Below are positions 49,283-62,698 of a stretch of 64,000 nucleotides of DNA, one piece after another. Source of the stretch: Hevea brasiliensis (Eukaryota; Streptophyta; Magnoliopsida; Malpighiales; Euphorbiaceae); the NCBI RefSeq assembly GCF_030052815.1, contig NC_079493.1:124816394-124880393 (forward strand), given 5' to 3'. The notes under the pieces were generated by a model. The model saw only the letters and a list, made by a program, of their open reading frames with translations. It made no database searches and was not told the DNA's origin. Made by a program: the position numbers and the translations under genes. The first letter of the stretch is position 1, and every line of letters begins with the position of its first letter.

Positions 49283-49994
49283 TTTATACCATCCTTTCAA
49301 ATACATTTATATTATCTATTAAATTACATTAAAAATTAGTTATGAAGTTAAAATAAAATTATAATTACAGAAAAAGAATTAAAAAAAATATTTATGTGGC
49401 CTTTCTTTTTTTATATATAAATAATATAATATATTTAAAATATTTGTATGACTTCATTGATCATTGGTCTTTGAGGTATGCCTGGGTTTATAAATTCATT
49501 ACACTATCTCACTCTTTCAGGCATGGAGGCTTTAAAAAAATTGTGGGGAACATGAGAAGCACAGGAATATCATTTGATCATTTCTAATCAACATCTACAA
49601 ATCCAAGAGAGAGAGAGAGAGAGAGAAGCATAAGAATAGTAGTGAGAGAAAGGCAGAGTAATGTGGAGAAGATGAATTCAATAAAGTAGTCGATGTTTAC
49701 ATGCTGACTGTTCTCCTGATAATCACATCACTCCTCTTAAAATTTTATCCAACTCTATTTCTGCCAAGAATCTGAATGCTCATACGCATCACACAAGGCT
49801 AGAGCAATAAAAGAAGAAAAGAATGCTCCTACACTACCAAAATCACAAGAATGCCAATAGGCGATTTTTAATTTGTTCAATACAATATACAACATGTTTC
49901 AGCACAAGCATTTGTATCCTATATATATATAATCCTTTACACCCCATCACTTGAGATATTCCAAGCATTAGCTCTAAACTTTTCTCTGAAGTAA
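49121..49994. other. Spacer with long (AT)n and (GA)n tracts
   Basis: No gene seen. It contains (AT)34 at 49209-49277 and a short (GA)n near 49608-49625. Confidence 0.5.
49209..49277. repeat. (AT)34 microsatellite
   Basis: About 69 bp of uninterrupted AT dinucleotides just downstream of the SPH gene. It is able to form a cruciform and is probably highly length-variable. Confidence 0.92.
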
Positions 49995-52900
49995 CTATCT
50001 CAGTTTTGACTCACTTCCCTTGCTTGTAACGTCGAAAGAGAGAAGAATGATCGTGGTGCTGTAAAATTTGGATGCAATTTTAAATATACCATCACAAACA
50101 AACAATTCCTAAACAAACATAAAGCTTCAGACAGTGACTAAACTTTTGAACAATTATTAACGCATTACATTTACAGCCAACAAAATTACCATATGCATAA
50201 CCATATTAACATTTTTTCTATTAAAAAAATCACCTTTAATAGAGCTTCCAGACAAATGATCGTCCCTCAGTTTGAAATTTTCTGGAGGTGCTGGCATGGA
50301 ACTATGAATAGCTTCATCTGCAATAAAAGATACATATCATCATCTATGCGTCTATAACCAAAATATGCAGGTGAAAAAGCAAAATTGCAATAAGAACAAA
50401 AAATTAACACAAACTTTTTAGAGAAAGCCATGCCATTTGGTGGAGAAATATACCACCACCAACGTGCTTATATAAAAGAGAACTATTTATACACACAAAA
50501 ACATTTCAACACAAAGATTTAAAGCAGAGATATTCAAAAAGTAAACATGCTCCCTTTTTAGTTGAACGCTACGGCACCAGTTGTGCCACTTCAATAACTT
50601 TGCCATATGAATGTCAAAAAATCAATTGCAGGGGCCAAATTGTTCCACCCAATTGGCTTAACAAGTTTAAAAATAACAATAAAGTTCAGAATTCCCACAA
50701 GTTGGAAGAGACAAAATAGGTCAGTGCACCACCACCACAAAGGCCGCCGGTGCCATTGTTATGAAAACATGGATGATCATCGATATTTTGTTATTGGAAC
50801 TCTTGGGAACACCGGAGCAGAAAAATTGACGCAAAAGGGACATTCACAAAAGGACATTAGGAAAATTATTGAAATTGTACATGGATAAAATAACTGAAAA
50901 GCACCGGAGCTTCTAGTTATTTATGAAATTGATTGCCATCAAAATCTCTAGAGCAATCAACTAGAAAAGGAAATATTTTGCACAAGCTAACTTTATGACA
51001 AAGATGAAAACCCTGTTACCAGGCGAAATTTTCCAATAAAAACAATTGTCAGAATTTAATTTTATTGAAGCACAAAAATAGCTGATTAATATTCTCAGCA
51101 AACAAGAAGAAAACAATTGACAACCAGGAAAAGAAATATATAGGTCACCCTGCTCATTGAACAACTCGCTTTCATTAAAGCCATAGTCAGAAGGATGACC
51201 CTGCAGATATCGCATTCTTGACTTCCTCAAGTCTTCTGCTGTCCAATTGGCAAGTTCTCGCTCATCTTCTGCATCATCATCTCCTTCAGAAGTCATCGCC
51301 AAAATGCAGTCAACCAAACTCTCAGTTCCACGACTTTTCCTTCCAAACTTTAACAATCGTTTAAACCCTTTTTTCATCCTTGTGTGGCTGATTATGTGAT
51401 GAAATAGAAACTAGAATAGGTTTCTGAGCACTTCCCCACTTCTTCCTCATTCAAGCTGCATCAGAGTCTGTATGGGTAAGAGATTGAGAATTCCATGAAG
51501 CAGGGTTTCCAATTGGGGAGTCCACAGAAGCATCAATGTCTGAGATCTCGTGTGGGTAAGAAAATGGATTATGCATGCTGGAGTTCCATGACAATGGGCT
51601 TTCTCCAGGTGAGCCTTGCAAGGACCCAACAGCGAGGAATGTGGAAGGAACAGATGCTGGCAGTTCAGCAACTGAAGAAGGATCAATTTGAGAAAGAGAT
51701 CTCAAAGAATCACTATTCTCAGATTCAGACATCTCATCAGATTCCCCGCTTAGTCCCTGTTTTCCATTTTCAGTGTTAGCAGAATCTTCAACCTCAGTTG
51801 TTTCTAGCTCCTCCTCCTCCTCCTCCTCCCGGTTTTCCATTTTGCTAAGTTGACTGAATTTTCCGCCTCAAAGGGATATTCTTCAAATGCTTCTTCATTT
51901 TCCAAAGCCTCAGATACCACTGAACCTTTCAGTTTGACAATACTAGTTTCAGCACCAGGACCTATGCCATTACCCTTCCGAAGGAAAGGCTTTGACTCCA
52001 CATTCTTTGAAAATTTTTCATATGGTCCCTGCTCAATTTGTTCTTTATCAAATTTTATTGGTGCCAAAACTACCTCATCAGAGTTCAAAGTAGGCAAATC
52101 CTTGAATGTGGCAGGACTAGTAGAGCTTTTCGTCAAGAACTGAGAACGCCGAGGCTTTTCTTCCTTTACGAGAGGTGTCCCTTCAGTTGTGCTCTTGCTG
52201 TGGGCATAAGTCCTCACCTGTGTGCCATTTGCCATTTTATTGACTCCAGAAGACGGCTTTGTGTTCTCTTTTCTGAAATCTGAGAAATTTGGAACTGATT
52301 GTGCAAGAGGATTTTCTGATCGAACTCTCCGCCTCCCAGAACTTGGGTTGGAAATTTTGACTGAAGACCGTGGAACTGGTGCTGCTGCTGTTGTACGAGG
52401 TGTGGATGAAGACAAATTTCCGTTTAGCACCAACTTCTTGTTTTGGGAGCTTCTAGAAGCGCCATCCACTGTAGACACCTCACCCAATGATCTATCTTGT
52501 TTATAATATTTTTGTTCCAGAAATTCAGAAGGATCTTCATCATCCTCAATCTGAATAGAATCCACTAGATGCTGTAAAAAGGAGAATCTTACCAAATGAG
52601 GATTCTCTGAAATTCCAATAAATAAAAATGAAAGCAACTGTACAACATCCATCAACATCAGAACTTAATTCTCAAAGATATTGCTGAAAGATTGAATACC
52701 GGCTCTCTCTTGATGCCAGAATGAGCATGCTATATTCTGAGCTTCTCTGCACGTTGACAAGCACTCGACACTGAATTCAGTCTCTCTGCTGACCAAGAAA
52801 ATTTGGCCTTCATTTCAGCCCTATTCCGCTCAAGGCTATCCTGCATGGCCTTTAGCTTGGCCTCCTTCTCTGATTTTTTTGTACACCACTCTTCCCTCAA

Positions 52901-55900
52901 TTTTGCATCTCTTTTCTTCATGTACCTCTCATAGAACTTTCCTCTAGCGTCATCTGAAAAACTAAGCTCAGAGAAATTCTGTCTCAGTGAACTGCCATAG
53001 TCCTGATCTACCGTCTTCATTGGTGGAGGAGTGCTAAACATGGCATTATCACTAGCACTCACAATTGATTCAACCCGTCTTTTTATCCCGACCCTGTGCC
53101 GGAGATATTTCCACTGCTGTTGGCTTTCTGTACTGCAAATTTATTGCCCGTTCAACCTGCAACTCGGCAGGCTTGCTTCTCCTTGTAGAAACAGATTGAT
53201 CCCCAGGAACCCGAATCTTGTGCTTGGCAAAAAGCTTTTCAAGCTTATTTGCCTTCATTTTCAGCTCATCATTGAGCTCCTGATTCCCCTTAGATTGCCT
53301 TACCCTCTGAACTTGCTCTACTAACGGTGCTGATACAGTACCAAAGCTCTCTTGACTCTCAGATATCTTATTGCTATTAAAAACTGGCTTGTTACTTCCA
53401 TAAGTAGAGCTAGTCTCATCTCTTCTACCTTGCACCTTTACATGTTCACCTGCAGAAAAAGGTTTGTGGAACTTCCTTCTTGGAACTTCAAGATCTTCCG
53501 ATTTTGTTGGTTCCTTCGCAGACACCACGTCTTTCTTTCTCACTTGCTCGACTTCACCAGTAGATGATCTCCACTGCGGCTGAGAAGCTGACTGATCACC
53601 ATCAATCTTTTTATATGACCGTTCCCTTACATTCACTCCAAAACCACTTTCAAGCTGCCCTGAAAGGGATCGGGTATGAGTCTGAGAACCCCTTAACCGT
53701 GACTGACTTGGTGGCTTATCCCTTATTTTAACGCCCTCAACTCTATTCCCGGAATTAACATCCACTGCCCAGCCTATAGAACTTCCAATCTGAGACTGCA
53801 ATCTAGCCAAGTTGTTCCCTCCAACAGTCTCCACTCTATCTGAATAACGTCCCAACTTTCCCTCAAAACCCCCTTGTCCTTTTCATCTGCTACTCTTCTC
53901 CTCTCCACCCAAGTTCCCCTTAAACATCTCCTCTCTAAACCTCTGATCAACACTGGCCAGCCCACCTCTACCTGTAAATAACCTCAGTTGGGCCTGAGAC
54001 CCTACTTGATCTTTTGAATTCACCTCCCCCTTCAACCCCACCTCCTCATCCTTCCCCAAAATTCTACCAACATGTGTCTGCAACTCATCCTGATCTTTGA
54101 ATCCAGAAACACTCTTAACCTCAGCCTTAACTGAACTAGCTGTATCATTCAACCCATTCTGATCCTTAGAATCTGCAGATGAGCTAGAAAACACGTTACT
54201 TTTGCTTTGGGATACAGAAAATGAAGAGGGGGTACACAAAGGGCTATCTGTACAATTATTGTCCTTCTTGTCATTGCCTAGGTCAATGCTCATATCACTT
54301 GCACCACTCCATCTCCTCAATACGGCCTTTTCAACAGCAGGTGCTGAAGATACATCAGAAGAGGGTCTCCTCAGTTCTGTAGATTTCCCTACAGCTACAG
54401 GTTTACCACCAGAGTTCTCCTTCTGCTTATTCTCAAATAGGTTGATCCTGTCCTGCACACTGAGCCGCCTTGCAGGTTGGCTTGGTTAACTAGGTGATGA
54501 ATCATCAATTGACATGTCAGATCCCCATGAAGCCCGGACCACTTGCTCCTTAACACCTGGCTTCCATGGATTGGTCAGGTATGGTCTTCTCTCGCACAGT
54601 GAGAGAAATCTGTTACAAGCTTCACTGCAGAAAATACACAACACTCCCATTAGTTTGGAACTTTTGGATGAAAAAATGTAACTAAAAACAAAGAAAAAGA
54701 TGAGAAGTACAAGAAACTTGGCACCTGGAGAACACAACAGGAAACCTTGTAACTACTAAACCTGCCATACTATGACAGGCAAGGTTGAGAAGATGAGAAT
54801 TTTATCTTTTTTAATATCAAAATGAGATCTGATATCAACTATTTCTCCTCAATTTTTATTATAAGCTTCCAATATAAGAGGATTTTAGAATCTTGCTAAT
54901 TTTGATCCAGAAAGATTCCTTCTTTGTCCAACATGGACAATTTTTATAGCCTACAAACCGAAATTGGGCAGCATGTGAACATTTGCAGTGGAGATATTCT
55001 AGATCAAAGAAATCCTTCATTTCACATCGCTTGTGAGTTTTCCACTCAACCACATCAAAGAAACACTATATTGTTTCCCTCAGCTCTACTTAATAGGAAT
55101 TAAAAAGTACAGTTAAATCGAATCCACAATATGCATACAAGCACATGCAGTCAATATGGATAAGTAATAATTAGGTTTGAAGGATTTTCCAGACTGCTTA
55201 CTTCAAGCAATGGGTGCCAAAACAATCTGAAAAGAGCTGGAGCTCTGACACAGTATCAGGGTTAAAACCAGCTGCTGATGCATGAGCAAGGGAAGTGGTT
55301 AGATCCTGCTTAACTGCAGTAAGCCGTACATCAATAGCCCGCAGAAGCTCCTTCCTGCACGCAAAACAAAAATAAAATCAGAAAGCCACTTTGAGGGAGA
55401 GATGAAGCATAACACAAATCTGTTCAAGCATGTGGATTGGCTGAATCATGGAGCAAATGGCTTGTTTTGTCATTATTATGCACAATTTATCGCCTATGAA
55501 TCATCATCGACCATCCACTTCAACATAAGCCATGGTCCATAGCATTGCTACTATTTCATAGCAGTTAAAAAATACGCTAACAAATCCTCAGAAGGTCATG
55601 CCTCAGCCTCTTAAATTCACAGTTTAAGGTAGCATTTTACAGCTAGTAAATTCTACAAAGCACAGTATATATGAAATATCTCAGATCCAATGCTGAAGGA
55701 AAAGGGGCTTCATAACTTGATAGTTCATTCAATTAACAAAATGCATGTTGCAACTCCCCATTTCTCATAAATTTCATGATTTAACAGTAAAAGCTAATCA
55801 ATCAATGGCTGAAGATTACATCAAATATTCAGCATTCCTTAAAATTTCAAATTTCATTTGGAAGATGAAATCAATAACTCAAACAGGTATAAAGATCTTC

Positions 55901-56656
55901 AAAACTAGTCAAAACTTTTAAAAAACATAAACAAGCATGGATATACCACCCTTCTCCAACAAAAAATTAGAAAAGGGAATTTACTTCGTTGCATCAGCTC
56001 CTGCCACCACTCCTGGTCCATCCCCACCTGGAGCAAGTTATCCAAACCCTAAGTCAGTATATGCGCTACATGTACTTTATTAGGTTCACAGAGATAATTT
56101 CAATTTTATCAAATTTCAGATATTTCTTCGCATAAGGAGAAAAGGTTCACAAGATTTACTTAGAACAATGGGACTTGTGATTTCACAACATTTTCTTCTG
56201 TAGTTGGTTTACAATTGATGCAATAACATAGAGTTACAAAAGCAGTAACATAATAGCCAGCACAATCAACAACATTAAAAACCTGAGCTTATTAAATGGT
56301 TTTTTTTTTTTCATTTTTAGATTCATGTCAATTGAACTTCCAAGGTCTCTTACTTTGCAACGTGTTTTGTATGTCACATTCGCCTCACAATAATTCATTC
56401 AACTCAACCTTTATGCATCATTTTCCTCTATCCAGCTAATTTCGGGCTGCATCTTTAGAAAGCTCTAAAGCCACAAAAGCATTTCTCAGTACTTCCTCCA
56501 CTGTGAATGTGAATGAATCAAGACACAAGCAGCTTGAAAAGCAAGTCAAGCCGAGTTTGAACTTCATAATATTCAAGTAGCACATAAGCCTAGTTGAGTA
56601 TATAATTTTTATACAATCTTGAATATATTTTGTAGTAAATACCATATTTGAATAAT

Positions 56657-56708
56657 ACAACTCAACTCAACTCAACTAAGCCTTTATCCCAAAAATTTGG
56701 GGTCAGCT
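56657..56708 (-). mobile_element. 52-bp L1-type LINE insertion with 13-bp target duplication
   Basis: The reverse complement reads as the last bases of the LINE family seen at 10376-10834 (GACCCCAAATTTTTGGGATA followed by AAGGCTTAG and the TTGAG tail). It is flanked by the perfect direct repeat ATATTTGAATAAT (56644-56656 and 56709-56721). This is an extreme 5' truncation, inserted in the long intron of the CIP7-like pseudogene. Confidence 0.9.
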
Positions 56709-56918
56709 ATATTTGAATAATGATTTAAAATATTTACCATTTCACCCTATGTAAATAAAAATAAAATACCAATTCAAGCTCACCCAATTTTTACTTAAAA
56801 ACTTGACCTAAAATTTTAACTATAATAAAGTTAAGCTGAGCTCAAGCTTTGCTAGTCATAGATATATATTTGATACTTATTGAAGAAGAGTTGAGATTGT
56901 TAGAAATGCATATGTGGG

Positions 56919-57391
56919 AGATGGCAATGGGTAGGGCACTAGTAAAAATCACCCTACCAAACCCAATAAATATTTTCAATACACAAACTCGTCTCAAACC
57001 TTATTGAAATTCATCCTAAGCTACCTAAAACCCATCCCAAACTCAATGATTATTACTTGAATAATAGCCCGAACCCATTTAATATTATATTTTTAAATTA
57101 TTTATTTTTTAATATTTTTTTATTAATAATTTATATTTTAAAATTTATAATTTATATTTTAAAATTTATAATTTCATAAAATATTTAAATTCGCTTTTTA
57201 AAAAATATAATATATAAAAATTTATAAATATTATTATAAAAATATATATTTTATATTTAGTTATTTATATAAATGGATTCAGGTTTCTAAATCTAAATCC
57301 ATCTCAAATCCGATTATATACTAGTAAAATACGTCTCAATAGAATTCGTTTGATTGAGTACCCGAAAATAGCCAACACGTTGTCATCCCTA
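56919..57391. mobile_element. hAT-type MITE in the pseudogene intron
   Basis: 473 bp starting AGATGGCAATGGGTAGGG and ending GTTGTCATCCCTA, imperfect inverted repeats. It is flanked by TATGTGGG (56911-56918) and TTTGTGGG (57392-57399), an 8-bp target duplication matching at 7 of 8. The inside is AT-rich and non-coding. Confidence 0.65.
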
Positions 57392-57860
57392 TTTGTGGGA
57401 AGGTGAAAGTGTTGTTCATTGAAGATGAGGAAAGAGAGATTTAGATGGCTTGAACATCTAAGCTTTGCTAGTTAAAGATATATATTTGGTATTCAATGAA
57501 GAAGAGTTTGTGCAAACCATCTAAATCTCAATTTTCTCATCTTCAATGAACACTACTTCCCCCTTCCTACAAATGAATTGTCTAACAATCTCATACAAAC
57601 CATCTAAATATCCCTTCTCTCATCTTCAATGAACACCACTTCCACCTTCCTACAAATGGATTATCTAACAAATCTTAATTCTTCTTCAATAAGTACCAAT
57701 TCCACCTTCATATATATCTAAATTACAAACCATGTAAATATCCATTTTCTCATCTTCAAGGAACACCACTTCTTTCTTCCTACAAAAGCATTGTCTAACA
57801 ATCTCAACTCTTCTTCTTCTTCCGTAAGTACCAATTCCACCTTCATAAGAATGCATTGCT
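57392..57860. repeat. Degenerate inverted and tandem repeat cluster
   Basis: The segment 57400-57455 (TTCATTGAAGATGAGGAAAG and flanks) recurs inverted three times downstream as CATCTTCAATGAACACCACT-like units near 57538, 57621 and 57756. Each is followed by CCTACAAATG-TTGTCTAACAA-like sequence. A TTGCTAGTxAxAGATATATATTTG unit at 56853 recurs at 57467. The arrangement suggests a fold-back element disrupted by the MITE. Confidence 0.6.
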
Positions 57861-59085
57861 TGTCATTAGACCCGGCGGTCAGGTGCCAGTCTCGTAGTGT
57901 AGAAGGTTAAGGTTTGAATATGGACAACCTCCATCCACTTATAATGATTTCCAAATTACCCAAAAAAATATGCAGTGCCTAAACAGTAACAAAAACTCCC
58001 ACTATATTATAACCTTGATTTCTACTCAATATCATTTACATATTAATATGAACATTCAAAGCCAAATGTATCAAAAAAGAAACATAAAATCTTATCTCAT
58101 TTTTGGAAAAATGTGAAGCTTAGATATTTACATGTGCTTTGCTTTGTATGGAGTACAGAAAATGATATGTGATGAATAGGGGTGGCTAGCAAGCCAAGCT
58201 ATGCTGGTCCAACCAATACCTGGTTGACATTTGTGGTTCATGCTCCTAGAATTGAGGACCCAAGGCAAGACTGAACAGCAGGGTCCTTACCCACAACCCC
58301 ACACACCCCCCCAACCCCCAACCCACAAACCCCCCACCCCCCGGTTTCAATTCTTGTTCAATTTGGTTTGAGACAATCCAACGGTTGAAAATTTTTCAAA
58401 GTTTTTCATTTTTTTTTTCAAAGAAAAAATTCCAATTCGAAGTTGACCAACACAATTCCAATCCAGTTTAAGAGGGAAGGGAAATTTGTCTGGTTCTGGT
58501 TTCAACCTATGGAGCTTCAGTCTAGGTTAAACCAGGCCGATTCCAAGTCTGAGCCAAACCATGGACAGATGTAGGAATGAGAAGCAAACCAGCAGAGAAC
58601 TACAATCAGTACCACCCTGTAAAAGGATCCCAGTTTCATCAAGCAACTTCGCTTTGACCACTTTATTCCAATTTTGCCAATTATCAAAAATAATTCACCA
58701 ATCACACAAAATGGCAATCATGTATACACAGTCTCATACCTTGCCATCTAAATCACTATAAATCACGTATACAGTCTTATAACTTGACACAACTCTTTTC
58801 AAATGGGCGAACCCACTTGGAGGATTCTAAGGGTTGACAACTAACTGGGCAGTATCCAAATAAGCTATTTTCACTTGCATCAATCTCCTCATAATAAACA
58901 TGCAAAAATTCATTAAAGAAGAATGAAAACAAGAAAAATTATAGCTCACTGACATAGATTAGTATATAATAGTTATCTTTTCCATCAGTTATGAATTTAG
59001 ATGCACACGACCATAAATGCATAGATTCCACGCAATGACATTTGACTACAGCCAAACTGTGCATGTATTTTCTTTCCAGTGGAAA

Positions 59086-59271
59086 TTGAATGCCCTTGAA
59101 AATCCTAAAGCCACTCAAAATTCATGAACTTTTATAGAAGAAAGTGTGTATCAGGATTCAGGACTTTAGTATTTTCTTTCTTTATATAAATGACTGCCCT
59201 ATATCTATATTGATACAAATTTAATCCATTATGCAGCCATTTTAGCTATAAATGGAAGATTCTAGGACTTG
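59086..59271. repeat. Direct duplication, left copy (186 bp)
   Basis: This matches 61360-61547 with only about eight differences and small indels, from TTGAATGCCCTTGAAAA to TTCTAGGACTTG. The ends do not form a TG...CA LTR pair and I see no target duplication outside, so this looks like a duplicated intron segment and not an LTR. Confidence 0.88.
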
Positions 59272-61359
59272 TCATGGCTAATTTATTATTATAAAATTAA
59301 TTTATCATTTTATGTAAATTATTATATATAGAATCACGGTAATAGCATTTAATTACTTAAAAAGATAAGAGTTAATGAACCCATTTAGAATAGCATGTAA
59401 GATAAGATAATTTAAGGAATATATATATATGAATGAGAAATTTTCAATTTCTCTTTTATTTATTAAATATTCTAAATGGGTAAATTTAAAAATTGATTGC
59501 AAAAACTTATCTAAACAAGCAATACACTAATTAAACAATCCTAAAAAATTCGTAATTCTTTTAATGTCATAAGAACTATCAGTTAATCTAAATTTTATAG
59601 AATATTTTATATTTATTTAATTAATTTTGATGGACTTCAAATTGATATCTTATAATTTTTTAAATAATTTTAATATTATTTAATTAAATTAATTGATTTT
59701 TATATAATAATGGTAACAAATCTAATATTTTTAGATATTTAATTTCATCAAACACTAACAAAATGAATTTAAATAATATATAATTAGATTATAAATAGAT
59801 TTAAATTTATTAATAATATACATGGCAAATTAAATATTTCTTTTAATTTCTTTTTACATAAAAAGAAAGTTATATTGAAGTTAAAATTAAAATATTTTTT
59901 AAATAAAACTCATTTAATATAAATATATCACTATATTAAAAAAATTAGAGATAAATTCGAATTTTAAATCTCTTAAATTCATTTTGAATCTCACTGAAAG
60001 AAGATCAATGCATTTTGAAATGGGTATTTAAGTAATTTCACTACGAAATCTGGGTGATGTCAATCGTCTACATTCCCCGAACAGTAGACTAAAATTTAGC
60101 GGCTCGTTTTCAAAGTGATGGTGAGGAATCGGAAGCCGTTTAGTATTTTTTCTTTTTTAGGATTTTCTTTATTAATTTTTATCTAAAAAATAAATAATGT
60201 GTAAATATTATTTTATAATATTATTTATTTATTACAATAAAATATAATAAAATTTTTGTTCTTTTTTTTTTCTTAAAAGCGAGTTAGTTAGTTGATAAAA
60301 TGCTAATAAATTTTCTTTTGTGATAATTTTTTAAAAAAATCTATAATTCTTACTTGAAAGTATTTTAAATATATTATTGGAGACACTTGAGTGATTATTT
60401 TATTTTTTTAAATCTATTTTTTTAAATAAAGATTATTAGAGTTTGAATCTAATTAAAATGAATCTAATTAAAATTAAAATTTTTATTTTAAGTATTTAAT
60501 CATTGATTCATTGGACTAAGGTTTTGTTTAGCATTGTTATTAAAATTATTAAGGAAAATATTTTTTTAAATATATTAATTAGAGAATATATTAGCACTCA
60601 TTTGAAATCTAATTCTTGACATATTAAACTTTACCATCAAAAAACATCTTTCCTGACAAAGTCATCTGTCCTGGCAAGGAATTTAATCTTGTAAAGAACA
60701 GCTCAAATCCGCATAGGATATTTAACCCTGTTTACTCAAGGCTATGGATCCCCTCTTGACTGAACAACTATCCCAACATATAACCAATCTGAGCCAACAC
60801 ACGCCAAAATATCCATACACAGTACAGATATGTGAGTGGTATCAAACTCAAACCGCCCATATAAGAGACAACCATGTCATCTCAGGTCTGAGGAGTATAT
60901 GCACTAGTATGACACAGATAACATTTTATTGACTCGAGTAAACGCCATGTTCATATTATCTGTTCGTCACAAGTTCGACCTACTTATCATATGAGTACTC
61001 ACTGTGTTTATTCCGATATCTCATATCAAATGGTAGGAGACTCACCATTCCATATACATCAGTATCTCATACTGATCAATGGAGATAAACAGAGGTGACA
61101 GCTCTTTGGATATAATGTGCCCACCAAAATATCCTTTAGCTATGAACTCTGATTTATAGCAAATGTTTCATATATTCTGTCACTCATATTTTTATCTCAT
61201 AAAAATAGAATATATAACATATTGCTAATAGACAATTTCAAATAAATATGATATGAAACATACAACATTTAAATGAAATGTTAATTGCCATTAAAATATT
61301 TACAATGTCATTTACAAGGTACAAGATTAGTGTATGCTCCAAGGCACATACAACTAACA
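59272..61359. other. 2.1-kb AT-rich insert between the direct duplications
   Basis: Non-coding. Its first 90 bp (59279-59369) closely match the final 90 bp of the window (63911-64000) in the same orientation, so it begins with a dispersed repeat. The distal part (about 60600-61350) is of normal composition and resembles retroelement untranslated sequence, but I cannot assign a family. Confidence 0.5.
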
Positions 61360-61547
61360 TTGAATGCCCTTGAAAAATCCTAAAGCCACTCAAAATTCAT
61401 GAACTTTTATAGGAGAAAGGGTGTATCAGGATTCAGGACTTGAGTATTTTCTTTCTTTATACATAATGACTGCCCTATATCTATATTGATACAAATTTAA
61501 TCCATTATGCAGCCATTTTAGCTATAAATGGAAGATTCTAGGACTTG
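61360..61547. repeat. Direct duplication, right copy (188 bp)
   Basis: Partner of 59086-59271. It lies directly next to the exon at 61626-61656 of the CIP7-like pseudogene, so this copy is probably the original intron sequence. Confidence 0.88.
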
Positions 61548-61587
61548 GCTTTTTTGCAACAAGATAAAAGAGTATAATTAACCACTA

Positions 61588-61857
<270 letters not shown>

Positions 61858-62698
61858 CTATAAGTAACCTCTCAAGGGTTCCTTTTGTGAACCAAGTCTC
61901 AGCATTTTTATGTCTTTGAACTTCAAGCTTGATTGAAAGAACTGCCTGTGCAACCTGCTCTTCAGCAACCTTTAACTGAGTCACAAATGGCTTTACTAAT
62001 CCTGAAGCAAGCTTCTCTGTATTTCCATTACTTGACACAAACAATTCGCAACTGCCAAAAGGAAAAAGTAAAAATATCAAAAGCTACATATAGAAAGACA
62101 ACTAGAACATAAAAATCAAAGAACAAACATCCTCACCGTGAATGCTTTGGGGACAGTTGAAACACAGCATAGTCAAGAGGCATTTCACTTTTCATTTTCT
62201 CTCTATAATATTTACGCTATGACTTTGTTCTCTAACCTCCTCATAGAACCAGATGTTCTCCCCTATGCGTGAAACCAAGATCCTCCTATTCTTCGATTAA
62301 TAAAGTCCCAGAACTGGCAGAACTTTAATATAAAAAATCCTGCAATGCAAATTTTCCGAGGAAAAAAAAACTGAATTAGCAATTTGGCAATTGAATGAAG
62401 TTAATCAAAATGTGAGTTAAACTCCAAATATGCAAATCATAAGGAAACCAATACTTTTCCTGTCCTCATTGCAAATCCAAGTGTAAGGAAGTAAAAAGTA
62501 AATAATTATCGCGAATAAGTAGATAATGGTCAAAATCCACTAGTTTTTCCAGCCAAAGGCTTCCCCAAAAAATAGCCATGGATCTTAATCCTAAAACCTA
62601 ACTCGAAAACAAAAATGCACCTGAAATCAACTGCAACTCAAAAACAGAAACTAGCAGTTTATAAGGAGTAACAAAAAGAATCGCAGATCTGATTTCAT

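Noticed and set aside
59086..61547. LTR retrotransposon with 187-bp LTRs
   Set aside because: The repeats lack TG...CA ends, there is no primer-binding site after the left copy, and no short target duplication lies outside.
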